The notes under the pieces: model-generated | Told to the model about the DNA's origin: nothing | The model's database searches: none | The model's input: only the letters and a program-made list of their open reading frames with translations | Translations under genes and position numbers: made by a program | In this document: piece by piece, positions 46,623 to 55,087 of the stretch | Position numbering within the stretch: the stretch's first letter is position 1 | How the letters are laid out: every line of letters begins with the position of its first letter | Assembly (NCBI GenBank): GCA_964568455.1 | Contig: CAZMPJ010000007.1 | Span: 17,616-81,615 of the forward strand | DNA: 64,000 nucleotides | Direction: 5' to 3' | Source: CAZMPJ01 sp964568455 | GTDB lineage: Bacteria; Margulisbacteria; WOR-1; O2-12-FULL-45-9

Positions 46623-47942
46623 ATGCGCTTTACTTTAGCGTTAGTTTTGGTTTCTATTTTCTTTATAGCCCCGGCTTTTTCCCAACCGGATTTATCCCTG
46701 CGCAAGACTATTGAGATTGCTTATGAACAAAGCCCTACCATTTTAAAGGCCCAGGCAGATATGGAAGCGGCTAGAGGCCAAGCTGGTCAAATTGTAGCTG
46801 CTTATCTTCCTCAATTGGCGGTCAATGGGAGTTTGGGTAAGGCTTACTCAGAACCAACTAGCATGCAAATTACTGTTGGTGGCACTACTGCGGTTTATAC
46901 TATGGGTATTGATGAACAAGCTAATACCAATAGTTATTCTGCTTCGCTCACGCAAGCTATTTTTGCAGGAGGAAAAATCTGGAATAGTCTTAGTATGGCG
47001 CATAAGGGTTTGGATATTGCAGAACAAGAATACCGTAAAGTTTATCAGCAATTAAAATTCGATGTAATCAAAGCTTTTTACGAAGTGCAAAAAGCAGAAA
47101 AAATGGTTGAACTGGGAGAAGATTCGTTAGCCATGGCTATGCAGCATTTAGAATATGTTGAGTCCATGCAAGCAGTGGGCATGGTTACAAAAGCAGATGT
47201 TTTAAGGGCAAAGGTACAAGAAGCCCAAGCTAATATTGCTTATACTAAAGCAAAACAAGGATTAGAGCTAGCTAAAAATGCTTTTAATGAAATATTAGGA
47301 AAAGATTTAGATGCAGAAGTAAATTTAGCTCATGAACAACTAAATATTGAAGCGATTCAAGTTTATGCTTACGAAGATTTATTGCAAATTGCTTATACTG
47401 ATCGGCCAGATTGGATTCAGTTTGAACTAGGCAAAAAAGTAGCTGAAGATGAGGTCAAAATTGCGGCTGGAGGATTGTTCCCAGCTGTGTCTTTGGTTGG
47501 TAATTATGATGTTGGTTCAACTCAATATTCTTCTTTGCAGATTAATAGTAAAAATTGGACAGCTGTGGTTTCTGGCAGCTGGAATTTATTTGATGGCACT
47601 GCTACTTTTAATAAAATGAGAGAAGCTCGTGCAAAACTAGATAGCCAAAAAGCACAAGAAAAAAGTGTTAAACGATCTGTGGCTGTGGACGTAAAAAACA
47701 CTTGTTTCTTGCTTAAGAGTGCTAAAGAAAATCTTTTGAGTAATAAGACAGCCAAGGAATTAGCCGGGGAAAATTATGAAATTGCAGAACTGCGTTATCG
47801 CTCTGGTTTAGGCAGTAATTTAGAAGAAATTGATGCGCAGGTGGCGTTGACTCAAGCTAAGGTTGATTATCTCCAAGCCGAACACGAGCTAAATTTAGCA
47901 TTGGCCGGAGTTAATAAAGCTATTGGTCGCGATATTTACTAG
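46623..47942 (+). CDS. TolC-like outer-membrane efflux protein
   Basis: 439 residues from the ATG at 46623, behind AAGGAAGG. Signal peptide of about 20 residues (FTLALVLVSIFFIAPAFS). Two OEP repeats rich in long helices follow: SLRKTIEIAYEQSPTILKAQ, GKIWNSLSMAHKGLDIAEQEY, then YTDRPDWIQFELGKKVAEDEVKIA, SWNLFDGTATFNKMREA and NYEIAELRYRSGLGSNLEEIDAQ. It forms the outer-membrane duct of the exporter encoded next, and shows that the cell has an outer membrane. Confidence 0.92.
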   Translation: MRFTLALVLVSIFFIAPAFSQPDLSLRKTIEIAYEQSPTILKAQADMEAARGQAGQIVAAYLPQLAVNGSLGKAYSEPTSMQITVGGTTAVYTMGIDEQANTNSYSASLTQAIFAGGKIWNSLSMAHKGLDIAEQEYRKVYQQLKFDVIKAFYEVQKAEKMVELGEDSLAMAMQHLEYVESMQAVGMVTKADVLRAKVQEAQANIAYTKAKQGLELAKNAFNEILGKDLDAEVNLAHEQLNIEAIQVYAYEDLLQIAYTDRPDWIQFELGKKVAEDEVKIAAGGLFPAVSLVGNYDVGSTQYSSLQINSKNWTAVVSGSWNLFDGTATFNKMREARAKLDSQKAQEKSVKRSVAVDVKNTCFLLKSAKENLLSNKTAKELAGENYEIAELRYRSGLGSNLEEIDAQVALTQAKVDYLQAEHELNLALAGVNKAIGRDIY

Positions 47943-47951
47943 GAGGAAAAT

Positions 47952-48950
47952 ATGCAGAAATTAAAAGAGTTATGGCAGAATAAAAAAGTTAGGCTTGGGA
48001 CTTATATTTTTGGGATTTTTATTTTATTAATTATGATTTTACGTAGTTGTACTGGCGGGATCAAAATTGATGTGGCCGAAGCAAAGATAGCTAATCTTTT
48101 TACTACTGTTTCTGTTTCTGGTATGGTTAAATCTAATTCTGTTGACCTTGGCAGTGCTCAAATGGCAGGCAGAGTTGACTGGATTGGAGTTAAAGAGGGG
48201 GACAAAGTTAGACAAGGGCAGCTTTTAATGACCTTTGATGGTTATGATCAGGTTAAAAAAGAATATGACCGTTTAAGGTCTTTGCATGCTAAAGGCTTTG
48301 TCAGTGATTTAGAACTGGAAAAAGCAAGAACCGCGGTAAAAAATGCTAGTGTGGTTGCGCCTATTGCAGGAGTTGTGACTGATAGGGCAGTGGATGTGGG
48401 AGAGTCTGTTTCTCCAGGATATTCGGTAATGACGGTGGTTGATACTGATAATCCCTGGTCTGAAATTCAGATTGACGAAGTAGATATTGCTAAAGTTAAA
48501 ATTGGCCAAAAAGTTAAGCTTACTACCGATGCTTTTCAGGATAAAGAAGTTTACGGAGAAATTATTTGGCTTAACAAAGAAGCAGAACTTAAAAAAGTGG
48601 GGGGGCGGGTAAGGCCGGATGAGGAAGATTTAGTTTTTAGAGCAAAAGTTAAATTTCAAGACGACGAAAAAATGTTAAAACCAGGTATGTCGGTTTATGC
48701 CGAGGTAATTGTTGGTGAAAAAAAGAATGTTTTAACTGTTTCAAGAAATGCGGTTACTTTACGAAGCGGGAAAAAGGTAGTCTTTGTGTTGAAAGGTAGA
48801 AGAGTGAAAGAGATTGAAGTGAAAATAGGAGCAAAAGACATTGAAAAAGTTGAAGTTAATTCTGGCCTTGCAAAAGGAGAAAAAGTTGCAGTTTCTAATC
48901 TAGATGATCTAAAAAACAACAGCAAGGTTAAGGTTAATAACAAAAAATGA
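47952..48950 (+). CDS. MacA/HlyD-type periplasmic adaptor
   Basis: 332 residues. Single N-terminal membrane helix (RLGTYIFGIFILLIMILRSC), lipoyl-like halves (VSVSGMVKSNSVDLGSA; VVAPIAGVVTDRAVDVGESVSPG), a very short helical hairpin between them (YDRLRSLHAKGFVSDLELEKARTA lies in that part), and beta-barrel and membrane-proximal domains. It links the ABC permeases to the TolC-like duct. The hairpin is about half the usual length. Follows the TolC gene by 9 bases; overlaps the ATPase gene by 4. Confidence 0.9.
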   Translation: MQKLKELWQNKKVRLGTYIFGIFILLIMILRSCTGGIKIDVAEAKIANLFTTVSVSGMVKSNSVDLGSAQMAGRVDWIGVKEGDKVRQGQLLMTFDGYDQVKKEYDRLRSLHAKGFVSDLELEKARTAVKNASVVAPIAGVVTDRAVDVGESVSPGYSVMTVVDTDNPWSEIQIDEVDIAKVKIGQKVKLTTDAFQDKEVYGEIIWLNKEAELKKVGGRVRPDEEDLVFRAKVKFQDDEKMLKPGMSVYAEVIVGEKKNVLTVSRNAVTLRSGKKVVFVLKGRRVKEIEVKIGAKDIEKVEVNSGLAKGEKVAVSNLDDLKNNSKVKVNNKK

Positions 48951-49630
48951 CAGCAGTTGTTCAAGTAAAAGATTTATTTAAAATTTATAAAATGGGGGAA
49001 GTAGAGGTTCAGGCGGTTAGAGGAATTAATCTTGATATTGAGAAAGCAAACTTTACTTCTATTGTCGGGCCTTCTGGTTGCGGCAAATCAACCTTAATGC
49101 ATATTCTTGGCTGCCTTGACCGGCCGACCTCTGGGAAAATATATTTAGAAGGAACCGATATTTCTACTTTAACCGATGATGAATTGGCTTATATCCGCAG
49201 CCGCAAAATTGGTTTTGTGTTCCAGACTTTTAATTTATTACCCAAAATAACTGCAGTTGAAAATGTGGAGCTGCCTTTGGCTTATAGTGGAGTTCTTCCC
49301 CAAGATAGAAGAAAAAAAGCTATGAGTATTTTAGAAAAAGTTGGTTTAGCTGCTCGGGCCGAGCATACTCCACCAGAGCTTTCTGGTGGACAGCGTCAAA
49401 GAGTAGCAATTGCCAGAGCTTTGGTTAATGATCCTTCTATTATTTTGGCGGATGAGCCAACGGGAAACTTAGATTCAAAATCTGGTGAAGATGTGATGTC
49501 TTTGTTTAAACAATTAGATTCTGAAGGGGTAACCATTATCATGGTGACGCATAATACTGATTTAGCCAGACGCTGTGAACGCAGCATCCACTTAAAAGAC
49601 GGGCAAATCATTTCAGATGAAAATCACTGA
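48947..49630 (+). CDS. MacB/LolD-type ABC ATPase
   Basis: 227 residues. Walker A GPSGCGKSTLMHI, Q-loop FVFQTFNLLPK, signature LSGGQRQRVAIARAL, Walker B IILADEPTGNLDS and switch histidine in VTHNTD. It belongs to the MacB/LolD/FtsE class, energising mechanotransmission-type permeases. Overlaps the first permease gene by 14 bases. Substrate unknown; peptides, lipids or antibiotics are typical. Confidence 0.95.
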   Translation: MTAVVQVKDLFKIYKMGEVEVQAVRGINLDIEKANFTSIVGPSGCGKSTLMHILGCLDRPTSGKIYLEGTDISTLTDDELAYIRSRKIGFVFQTFNLLPKITAVENVELPLAYSGVLPQDRRKKAMSILEKVGLAARAEHTPPELSGGQRQRVAIARALVNDPSIILADEPTGNLDSKSGEDVMSLFKQLDSEGVTIIMVTHNTDLARRCERSIHLKDGQIISDENH

Positions 49631-50825
49631 AAGTTTCCCAATAGCAATAATATCTCTTAAAACTAATCCTTTGCGTAGTATTCTTACCATGCTAGGAGTA
49701 ATTATTGGAGTTTTTATTGTTATTACCATGGTTAGTATGGGAGCTGGCGCTAAGAGTTTTATTTATCAACAAATGAGTTCCTGGGGGCTGGGGGCTAACT
49801 CTATCGGTCTCTATGGCGCGCCGCCAGCAGAGCAACAGGGTTTAGGCATGGTTGCTGCTATGACCAAATCTTCTATAACTTATCGTGATATCGAAGCTAT
49901 CCAGACAAAAGTTAAGAATGTTAGCTATGTTTGTCCGTCAATTATGGGGGCGGGGGAGTTGATCTATGGTAAGACCAAATACCAAACCCCCATGCTCATT
50001 GGTACTAACCAGGATTTTTCAAAGTTAGTTGAGGGCTTAGCTGCACAAGGCCGCTTTATAAATTTAAATGATGTGCTTTATAGGAAAAGGGTGATTTTTC
50101 TGGGGCAGAGTATTATTAAGAAATTTTTTGGTGTGTTTCCTGCTATTGGTGAAGAAATTAAACTTAATGGAACCAGTTTTAAAGTGATTGGTAAGATGAA
50201 AAAGATGAGCTCAATGATGGGCATGGATTTTAACGAAATGGTTATTATTCCTATTACTACGGCGGAAGATGTTTTAAAAACTAGCGAAATCATGGAAACT
50301 TGGATAGGCGCTGCTGATCCGGAGCTGGTGCCGCAGGTGGTTAAGGAGCTTAAAGCTTTGCTGATGAAGCGGCATGGCAAAGAGGATTTTCAGATCCGCG
50401 TTGCTACGGATATGCTGAAAACTATTGATCAGACCATGGCGGCTATAACCCTGGCCATCTCTGCCATTGCGGCTATTTCTCTTTTGGTTGGTTCAATTGG
50501 TATTATGAACATTATGTTGGTTTCAGTAACCGAGCGCACCCGCGAAATCGGCATTAGAAAGTCTGTGGGGGCGCGGCACTTGGATATCTTTTTCCAATTT
50601 GTGGTTGAATCAGTTTTAATTTCTTCACTTGGTGGGGTGATTGGGATTGTTTTGAGCAGTATGGTGTTATTTATAATTGGAAAATTTATTAATTTGGCTT
50701 TAACCCCGTCGCTACCGGCAGTAATTGCTGGTTTTTTAGTGGCGACAATTGTTGGGGTGTTTTCCGGTGTATATCCTGCGATGCGTGCGGCTAAATTAGA
50801 TCCAGTTGAGGCTTTAAGAGGATAA
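49617..50825 (+). CDS. MacB/FtsX-type ABC permease, first
   Basis: 402 residues. N-terminal helix (NPLRSILTMLGVIIGVFIVITMVSMG lies at residues 17-42), a large periplasmic MacB_PCD domain (about 45-270), then three helices with SLLVGSIGIMNIMLVSVTERTREIGIRKSVGA. The permease is separate from its ATPase, unlike E. coli MacB where they are fused. Begins inside the ATPase gene and is followed by a second permease after one base. Confidence 0.94.
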   Translation: MKITESFPIAIISLKTNPLRSILTMLGVIIGVFIVITMVSMGAGAKSFIYQQMSSWGLGANSIGLYGAPPAEQQGLGMVAAMTKSSITYRDIEAIQTKVKNVSYVCPSIMGAGELIYGKTKYQTPMLIGTNQDFSKLVEGLAAQGRFINLNDVLYRKRVIFLGQSIIKKFFGVFPAIGEEIKLNGTSFKVIGKMKKMSSMMGMDFNEMVIIPITTAEDVLKTSEIMETWIGAADPELVPQVVKELKALLMKRHGKEDFQIRVATDMLKTIDQTMAAITLAISAIAAISLLVGSIGIMNIMLVSVTERTREIGIRKSVGARHLDIFFQFVVESVLISSLGGVIGIVLSSMVLFIIGKFINLALTPSLPAVIAGFLVATIVGVFSGVYPAMRAAKLDPVEALRG

Positions 50826-50826
50826 G

Positions 50827-52020
50827 ATGAACATTAACGAACTATTTAAAATGGCAATCCGCAGTATTTTTTCTAATAAAATGCGTAGTTTATTAACTAT
50901 GCTGGGGATTGTTATTGGTATTTTTTCGGTAATTACCTTGGTAACAATGGGGGAGAGCTTAAAAGCTTATATGGTTGAGCGTATTGCGGCAATGGGGGTG
51001 GGGGCTAATTATTTGGAGATCCATGCGGGTAAAGAAGGCGGAATAATGACCATGATTGGGGGCGAGATTACTTATCAAGATGCTAAGGCAATTGAGCAAA
51101 GGGCAGAGCATGTTATCAGTGTTGATCCACGCATTATCCGGCCAGGAAAATTTATTTATGGCCGCAATTCATTTAATTGTTCAGCTGTGATGGGTTTGTC
51201 ACCGGCTTTTCTTGATCAAATTAATTGGGAAGTGGCGCAAGGCCGGTTTCTGTCTGAAATTGACGTGGATATGCACCGCCGGGTTTGCGTTTTAGGCCGC
51301 AATATTGCGAAGAAATTATTTGGTGGTTTTTCTCCTATTGGCGAAAGGGTGAAGTTGGATGGCACTAATTTAACAGTTATTGGGGTAATGGCTGAATTTG
51401 GTTCTATGATGGGGATTACTTATGATGATTTTGCGGTTATACCTGCAACCACAGCAGAAGATATTTTTGATATAAGCAAGCTAATGGAAATCGGTGTATT
51501 AGCCAGTTCTCAAGATACAGTTCCTCAGGCCGTAGTAGAGATAACCGAGATTCTTGAGCAGCGGCATGGTCAGGTTGATTTTCGTATTGATACTTCTGAA
51601 GAAAGCATGGCCATGCTTGATACTATTCTTAATGCTTTAACTGGTATTGTTGTTGGCATTGCGGCAATTTCTCTTCTGGTAGGAGGGATTGGTATTGCTA
51701 ATATTATGCTGGTTTCGGTAACCGAGCGTACCCGAGAGATTGGGGTGAGAAAAGCCATTGGCGCAAAAACTAAAGATATTGTGTCTCAATTTTTAGTTGA
51801 AGCAGTTATCATTAGTTTAATCGGGGGATTAATAGGTATTCTTTCAGCAGTGATAATCTCTTCGCTGTTAATGATGGCAATTGGCTTCCCGATTAAATTT
51901 TCTATTACTTCTATAGTACTGGCCACTTCTGTGTCTATTATTGTGGGAGTGGTTTCAGGTGTTTATCCGGCTATGAAGGCAGGTAAGATGGATCCAGTAG
52001 AAGCACTGCGCTACGAATGA
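50827..52020 (+). CDS. MacB/FtsX-type ABC permease, second
   Basis: 397 residues and paralogous to the preceding permease: NKMRSLLTMLGIVIGIFSVITLV at the N-terminus, a periplasmic domain, and SLLVGGIGIANIMLVSVTERTREIGVRKAIGA before the last helices, ending in PVEALRYE. Two such genes in tandem suggest a heterodimeric transmembrane unit served by the single ATPase. Converges with the TlpA-like gene by 10 bases. Confidence 0.94.
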   Translation: MNINELFKMAIRSIFSNKMRSLLTMLGIVIGIFSVITLVTMGESLKAYMVERIAAMGVGANYLEIHAGKEGGIMTMIGGEITYQDAKAIEQRAEHVISVDPRIIRPGKFIYGRNSFNCSAVMGLSPAFLDQINWEVAQGRFLSEIDVDMHRRVCVLGRNIAKKLFGGFSPIGERVKLDGTNLTVIGVMAEFGSMMGITYDDFAVIPATTAEDIFDISKLMEIGVLASSQDTVPQAVVEITEILEQRHGQVDFRIDTSEESMAMLDTILNALTGIVVGIAAISLLVGGIGIANIMLVSVTERTREIGVRKAIGAKTKDIVSQFLVEAVIISLIGGLIGILSAVIISSLLMMAIGFPIKFSITSIVLATSVSIIVGVVSGVYPAMKAGKMDPVEALRYE

Positions 52021-52445
52021 TTTTTTAATTCCTTGTCCAACGCTTCTTTAACGTTCTTATCAAAATCAACGTAAGTATTAACTGTTTTTCCGTTTTTATC
52101 AATTAATACCATAGTAGGGATGATGAGGATTTTAAATTCTTTTATGCTTTTTAGTTTTTTATCGTGAATGATAGTAAGATCAATTTTATTTTCTTTGATG
52201 AATTTTTCTAGCTTGTCTAGTTTGCGATCAAAAGCTATGCCAATAATTTTAATATCTTTGTGTTTTTTGGCTATTTCGTTCAAGAAGATGATTTCTTCCC
52301 TACAAGGATTACTCCAGCTAGCAAAAAAGCTGATCAAAACCGGGCCTTTTTCGGTAAGATTATCTAAATTAATATCAGCGGGCTTGGCCATAGCAATTGA
52401 AGAAAACAGGATTAAACAAACAATTATGATTGCTTTTTTAAACAT
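52011..52445 (-). CDS. TlpA-like thioredoxin-fold protein, single Cys
   Basis: 144 residues from the ATG at 52445; longer in-frame starts would run into trxB and past the promoter. Signal peptide (FKKAIIIVCLILFSSIAMA) then a thioredoxin/TlpA fold: PVLISFFASWSNPCREEIIFL, IIGIAFDRK, and IIPTMVLIDKNG with the cis-proline. The usual WCxPC is WSNPC, so the first, nucleophilic cysteine is a serine. It cannot act as a standard disulfide reductase; a binding or monothiol role is possible. It has its own promoter at the end of trxB. Confidence 0.82.
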   Translation of the reverse strand: MFKKAIIIVCLILFSSIAMAKPADINLDNLTEKGPVLISFFASWSNPCREEIIFLNEIAKKHKDIKIIGIAFDRKLDKLEKFIKENKIDLTIIHDKKLKSIKEFKILIIPTMVLIDKNGKTVNTYVDFDKNVKEALDKELKNHS

Positions 52446-52452
52446 TTGTTTT

Positions 52453-52480
52453 AGTATACTCCGCCCAATTAAAATGTCAA
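52453..52480 (-). promoter_or_regulatory. Sigma-70-type promoter of TlpA-like gene
   Basis: On the minus strand TTGACA (52475-52480) and TATACT (52453-52458) are 16 bases apart. The -10 ends 7 bases before the ATG at 52445, so the message is likely leaderless. The -35 overlaps the trxB stop codon. Confidence 0.65.
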
Positions 52481-53448
52481 CATTCCTCAATGTATTCTCG
52501 AGCAGACTCCGCAGCAATAGCACCATCGGCAGCAGCAGTTACAATTTGGCGCAATTTTTTACTTCTGATATCACCGGCCGCATAAACTCCATTGCAAGAG
52601 GTTTTCATTTCTTTATCTGTGATTATAAACCCATTTTTATCTAATTTTACCAAGTCTTTAACTGGTCCATTATTTGGGTTGCTGCCAATATAAACAAAAA
52701 CCCCATCAATAGCTAGATTTAAAGGCTTTTTATCTTTTAAATCTTTTAAAATGACACTGTTTACTTTCTTATCACCTTTAATTTCTGCTACTACTGAATG
52801 CCAAAAAAAGTAAATTTTTGGATTGGCCATGGCTTTTTCCGCTAAAATTTTATCAGCCCTGAGTTGATCTCTGCGATGGACAATCGAAACCTTGCTAGCG
52901 TAGCGGGTTAAAAATAAAGCTTCTTCAATAGCGGAATTGCCTCCGCCAACCACCATAACATTTTTTTCCTTGTAAAAAGCGCCGTCGCAGGTAGCGCAAT
53001 AAGAAACTCCGCGGCCACGGAATTCTTCTTCTCCAGGCACGCTTAGTTTTTCCGCTTCAGTGCCAGAAGCAATGATTATTGCTTTAGCATTTAATCTTTT
53101 CTCATTTACTTGTACTTCAAAATTTTGTTTTTGTTTGGTTACTTTAATGGCTTGTCCCCAGGTTACGTCCAGCCCTAGTTTTTTTGCTTGATCTTGCAAA
53201 CGATTGCTAAGCTCCATGCCAGAAACACCATCAGGGAAACCAGGATAATTTTCAATAAAGTAAGTAGTAGAGGCCATGCCGCCTAAGATCATTTTTTCTA
53301 CCAGCAACACTTTTAATCTTGCCCGCATAGCGTAGATAGCGGAGGTCAAGCCAGCCGGCCCACCGCCAATAATAATCAAATCAAGATTGGGGTTTTGTTT
53401 TACCGGTTTCAGCTTTGCTTTTGGTCTGGTTTTTAATTGCAAACTCAT
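52477..53448 (-). CDS. trxB: Thioredoxin reductase
   Basis: 323 residues. FAD motif IIGGGPAGLTSAIYAMRA, ENYPGFPDGVSGMEL, redox-active CATC in GVSYCATCDGAFYK, NADPH motif VMVVGGGNSAIEEALFLT with IVHRRDQLRA, and the C-terminal FAD stretch GVYAAGDIRSKKLRQI. It reduces thioredoxin; no thioredoxin gene is in this window. A basic N-terminal extension of about 20 residues precedes the FAD domain. Overlaps lptC by 4 bases. Confidence 0.95.
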   Translation of the reverse strand: MSLQLKTRPKAKLKPVKQNPNLDLIIIGGGPAGLTSAIYAMRARLKVLLVEKMILGGMASTTYFIENYPGFPDGVSGMELSNRLQDQAKKLGLDVTWGQAIKVTKQKQNFEVQVNEKRLNAKAIIIASGTEAEKLSVPGEEEFRGRGVSYCATCDGAFYKEKNVMVVGGGNSAIEEALFLTRYASKVSIVHRRDQLRADKILAEKAMANPKIYFFWHSVVAEIKGDKKVNSVILKDLKDKKPLNLAIDGVFVYIGSNPNNGPVKDLVKLDKNGFIITDKEMKTSCNGVYAAGDIRSKKLRQIVTAAADGAIAAESAREYIEEC

Positions 53449-54461
53449 TGTTCTAAAATACCTTCTTCGGAAATTACAATTTTACCTTTTCCAGCTACAG
53501 AAATTTTTTGATCTTTAAGATTAACCCTTATTTTTTTACCCTTAAGCCGATTTTCTCCTTGTTTAGCCTGTGCGTTGCCGATAATTTCAACGATTTCATC
53601 ATCAATATAATAATTTGCGCTATTACCCCAAGCCACAATATCTTTATAAGTAATTTTAGCTCTTCCGTTTAAGTTTAAAACACGTTCTTTTTGATTATAT
53701 TTTATGAATTGGGCTAAAATTATAGCTTCTTTCCAGATAATTTGGGGGCTGCCTTTTGCCAGAATTAAATTTTCTTTGCTCCTGATTTCAAATATTTTTG
53801 CCTCTAAAGTGCTGGGAGTGCTATTTTCTTGTTGGATGATAATTTTAGGTTTATTTTCCAAAACCACTTTTTCAAAACCAACATCTCCCTCCAGCTTGCC
53901 GCAGTAACCGGTTACTTCTCCCTTGGTAAGACGAATATTGCCTGTGCAAAGCAACTTTTGGTCGTCAACTTTCCAGCTTAAGTTATTTGCTTTAAACCAA
54001 AAACTGGATTTTTCTTCGTATATGCGAGGAAGATTGAAAATTGAGAGCTTAGAATTTTCTTTTGAAAGGTCGATTTTATCCTTAAGACTGGGATCATAGC
54101 CAATTGGCTGATCAAGTAATATTTCTTTCTTTTTCATGTCCCAGAGTGCGGCTGGAGAAGAAAAAAGCAGGGCAGGCTTTCCGTTTTTAAAAAAAGTGCC
54201 TGCTGAATCTTTTAAAGTAGCTAGGTTGGTAGATTTATTAACCAGCGCTTTTTGGGCTTTAAGCTGCCAGTATTTTTTGCCGTCAACTACTTCTTCAAAG
54301 GTTACATCTTTAAAAGCTAAGTCAGCTATTTTTTCCTGCGCTTTCATGGTTTTATGGATTTTTTCAGAAATATCTTGTTTTGGAGAGAACAGTGCCCAGC
54401 TAAATATACCAACGATAAAAATCAAGAAAAATATTAATGTTAAGCGATAACCGAACTTCAT
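53445..54461 (-). CDS. lptC: LptC-like protein with LptA/OstA-type domain
   Basis: 338 residues. N-terminal membrane anchor (LTLIFFLIFIVGIFSWALFS), then an LptC-like region (FKDVTFEEVVDGKKYWQLKAQKA, DMKKKEILLDQPI) and a C-terminal OstA/LptA-like beta-jellyroll (ENLILAKGSPQIIWKEAIILA, YKDIVAWGNSANYYIDDEIVEI, AQAKQGENRLKGKKI). It would bridge LPS transport from the inner-membrane LptBFG to the outer membrane. In the same unit as the ADP-heptose genes, which supports an LPS function. The domain join may replace a separate LptA. Confidence 0.85.
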   Translation of the reverse strand: MKFGYRLTLIFFLIFIVGIFSWALFSPKQDISEKIHKTMKAQEKIADLAFKDVTFEEVVDGKKYWQLKAQKALVNKSTNLATLKDSAGTFFKNGKPALLFSSPAALWDMKKKEILLDQPIGYDPSLKDKIDLSKENSKLSIFNLPRIYEEKSSFWFKANNLSWKVDDQKLLCTGNIRLTKGEVTGYCGKLEGDVGFEKVVLENKPKIIIQQENSTPSTLEAKIFEIRSKENLILAKGSPQIIWKEAIILAQFIKYNQKERVLNLNGRAKITYKDIVAWGNSANYYIDDEIVEIIGNAQAKQGENRLKGKKIRVNLKDQKISVAGKGKIVISEEGILEQ

Positions 54462-54463
54462 AT

Positions 54464-55087
54464 TTAGTAGCCCAAAGCTCTAAGCCGGAGGGCCTCCATC
54501 CTTTCCATAAAGCCTTTCCACGAATTCCCTTTTTTGTAATAGCCTTCAGATAGTAATAGGTGCAGCGCGGCAACGTTACTGTCAATGGTTAGTCCTTTTT
54601 TGGCATAATCCATGGCTTTATCAATTTCATTCATTTCACCATATATCAAAGAAATGTAACCATAAGCCCAAACATTGTAAGGGTCCAGTATTAAAACGTT
54701 TTTTAATTCGTGGATCGCTTCTGGCTTTTTATCATTAAAATAATAAGTAAAAGCTAAACGAAAACGTAGTTTCCAGTCAGCTGGATCATTAGTTACTTTT
54801 TTGATATACATGTCCAGGCCTTTTTTCCTAAAACCAGGGTCGGTTTCTACTACTTTTTTTAAATTATTCCAGCCATCCAGAAAATTATTGCTGTAGGCTT
54901 GGGTAATGGCTAAATCAAAATATGCACTAGCGTCGCCGGGGTTTTGCTGAACCGCTGCCTTTTTTTCAGCTAATTCTTGTTTTAATTCAGGGGTAATGCG
55001 CCAAGCGAGGACAGGGGAAGAGCAAACAACAAATAACAAAAAACAAACAATACCAAAATTTAAATAACCAAGCCTTAAATTTTTCAT
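54464..55087 (-). CDS. Secreted TPR-repeat protein
   Basis: 207 residues. Signal peptide (about 1-27, with GIVCFLLFVVCSSPVLA), then TPR-like helical pairs: DASAYFDLAITQAYSNNFLDGW, DWKLRFRLAFTYYFNDKKPEA, NVWAYGYISLIYGEMNEIDKA and NVAALHLLLSEGYYKKGN. Periplasmic scaffold, partner unknown; between hldE (4-base overlap) and lptC. The DNA coding for the hydrophobic core of the signal peptide is a T/G-rich repeat nearly identical to that of the lipoprotein at 41936. Confidence 0.85.
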   Translation of the reverse strand: MKNLRLGYLNFGIVCFLLFVVCSSPVLAWRITPELKQELAEKKAAVQQNPGDASAYFDLAITQAYSNNFLDGWNNLKKVVETDPGFRKKGLDMYIKKVTNDPADWKLRFRLAFTYYFNDKKPEAIHELKNVLILDPYNVWAYGYISLIYGEMNEIDKAMDYAKKGLTIDSNVAALHLLLSEGYYKKGNSWKGFMERMEALRLRALGY

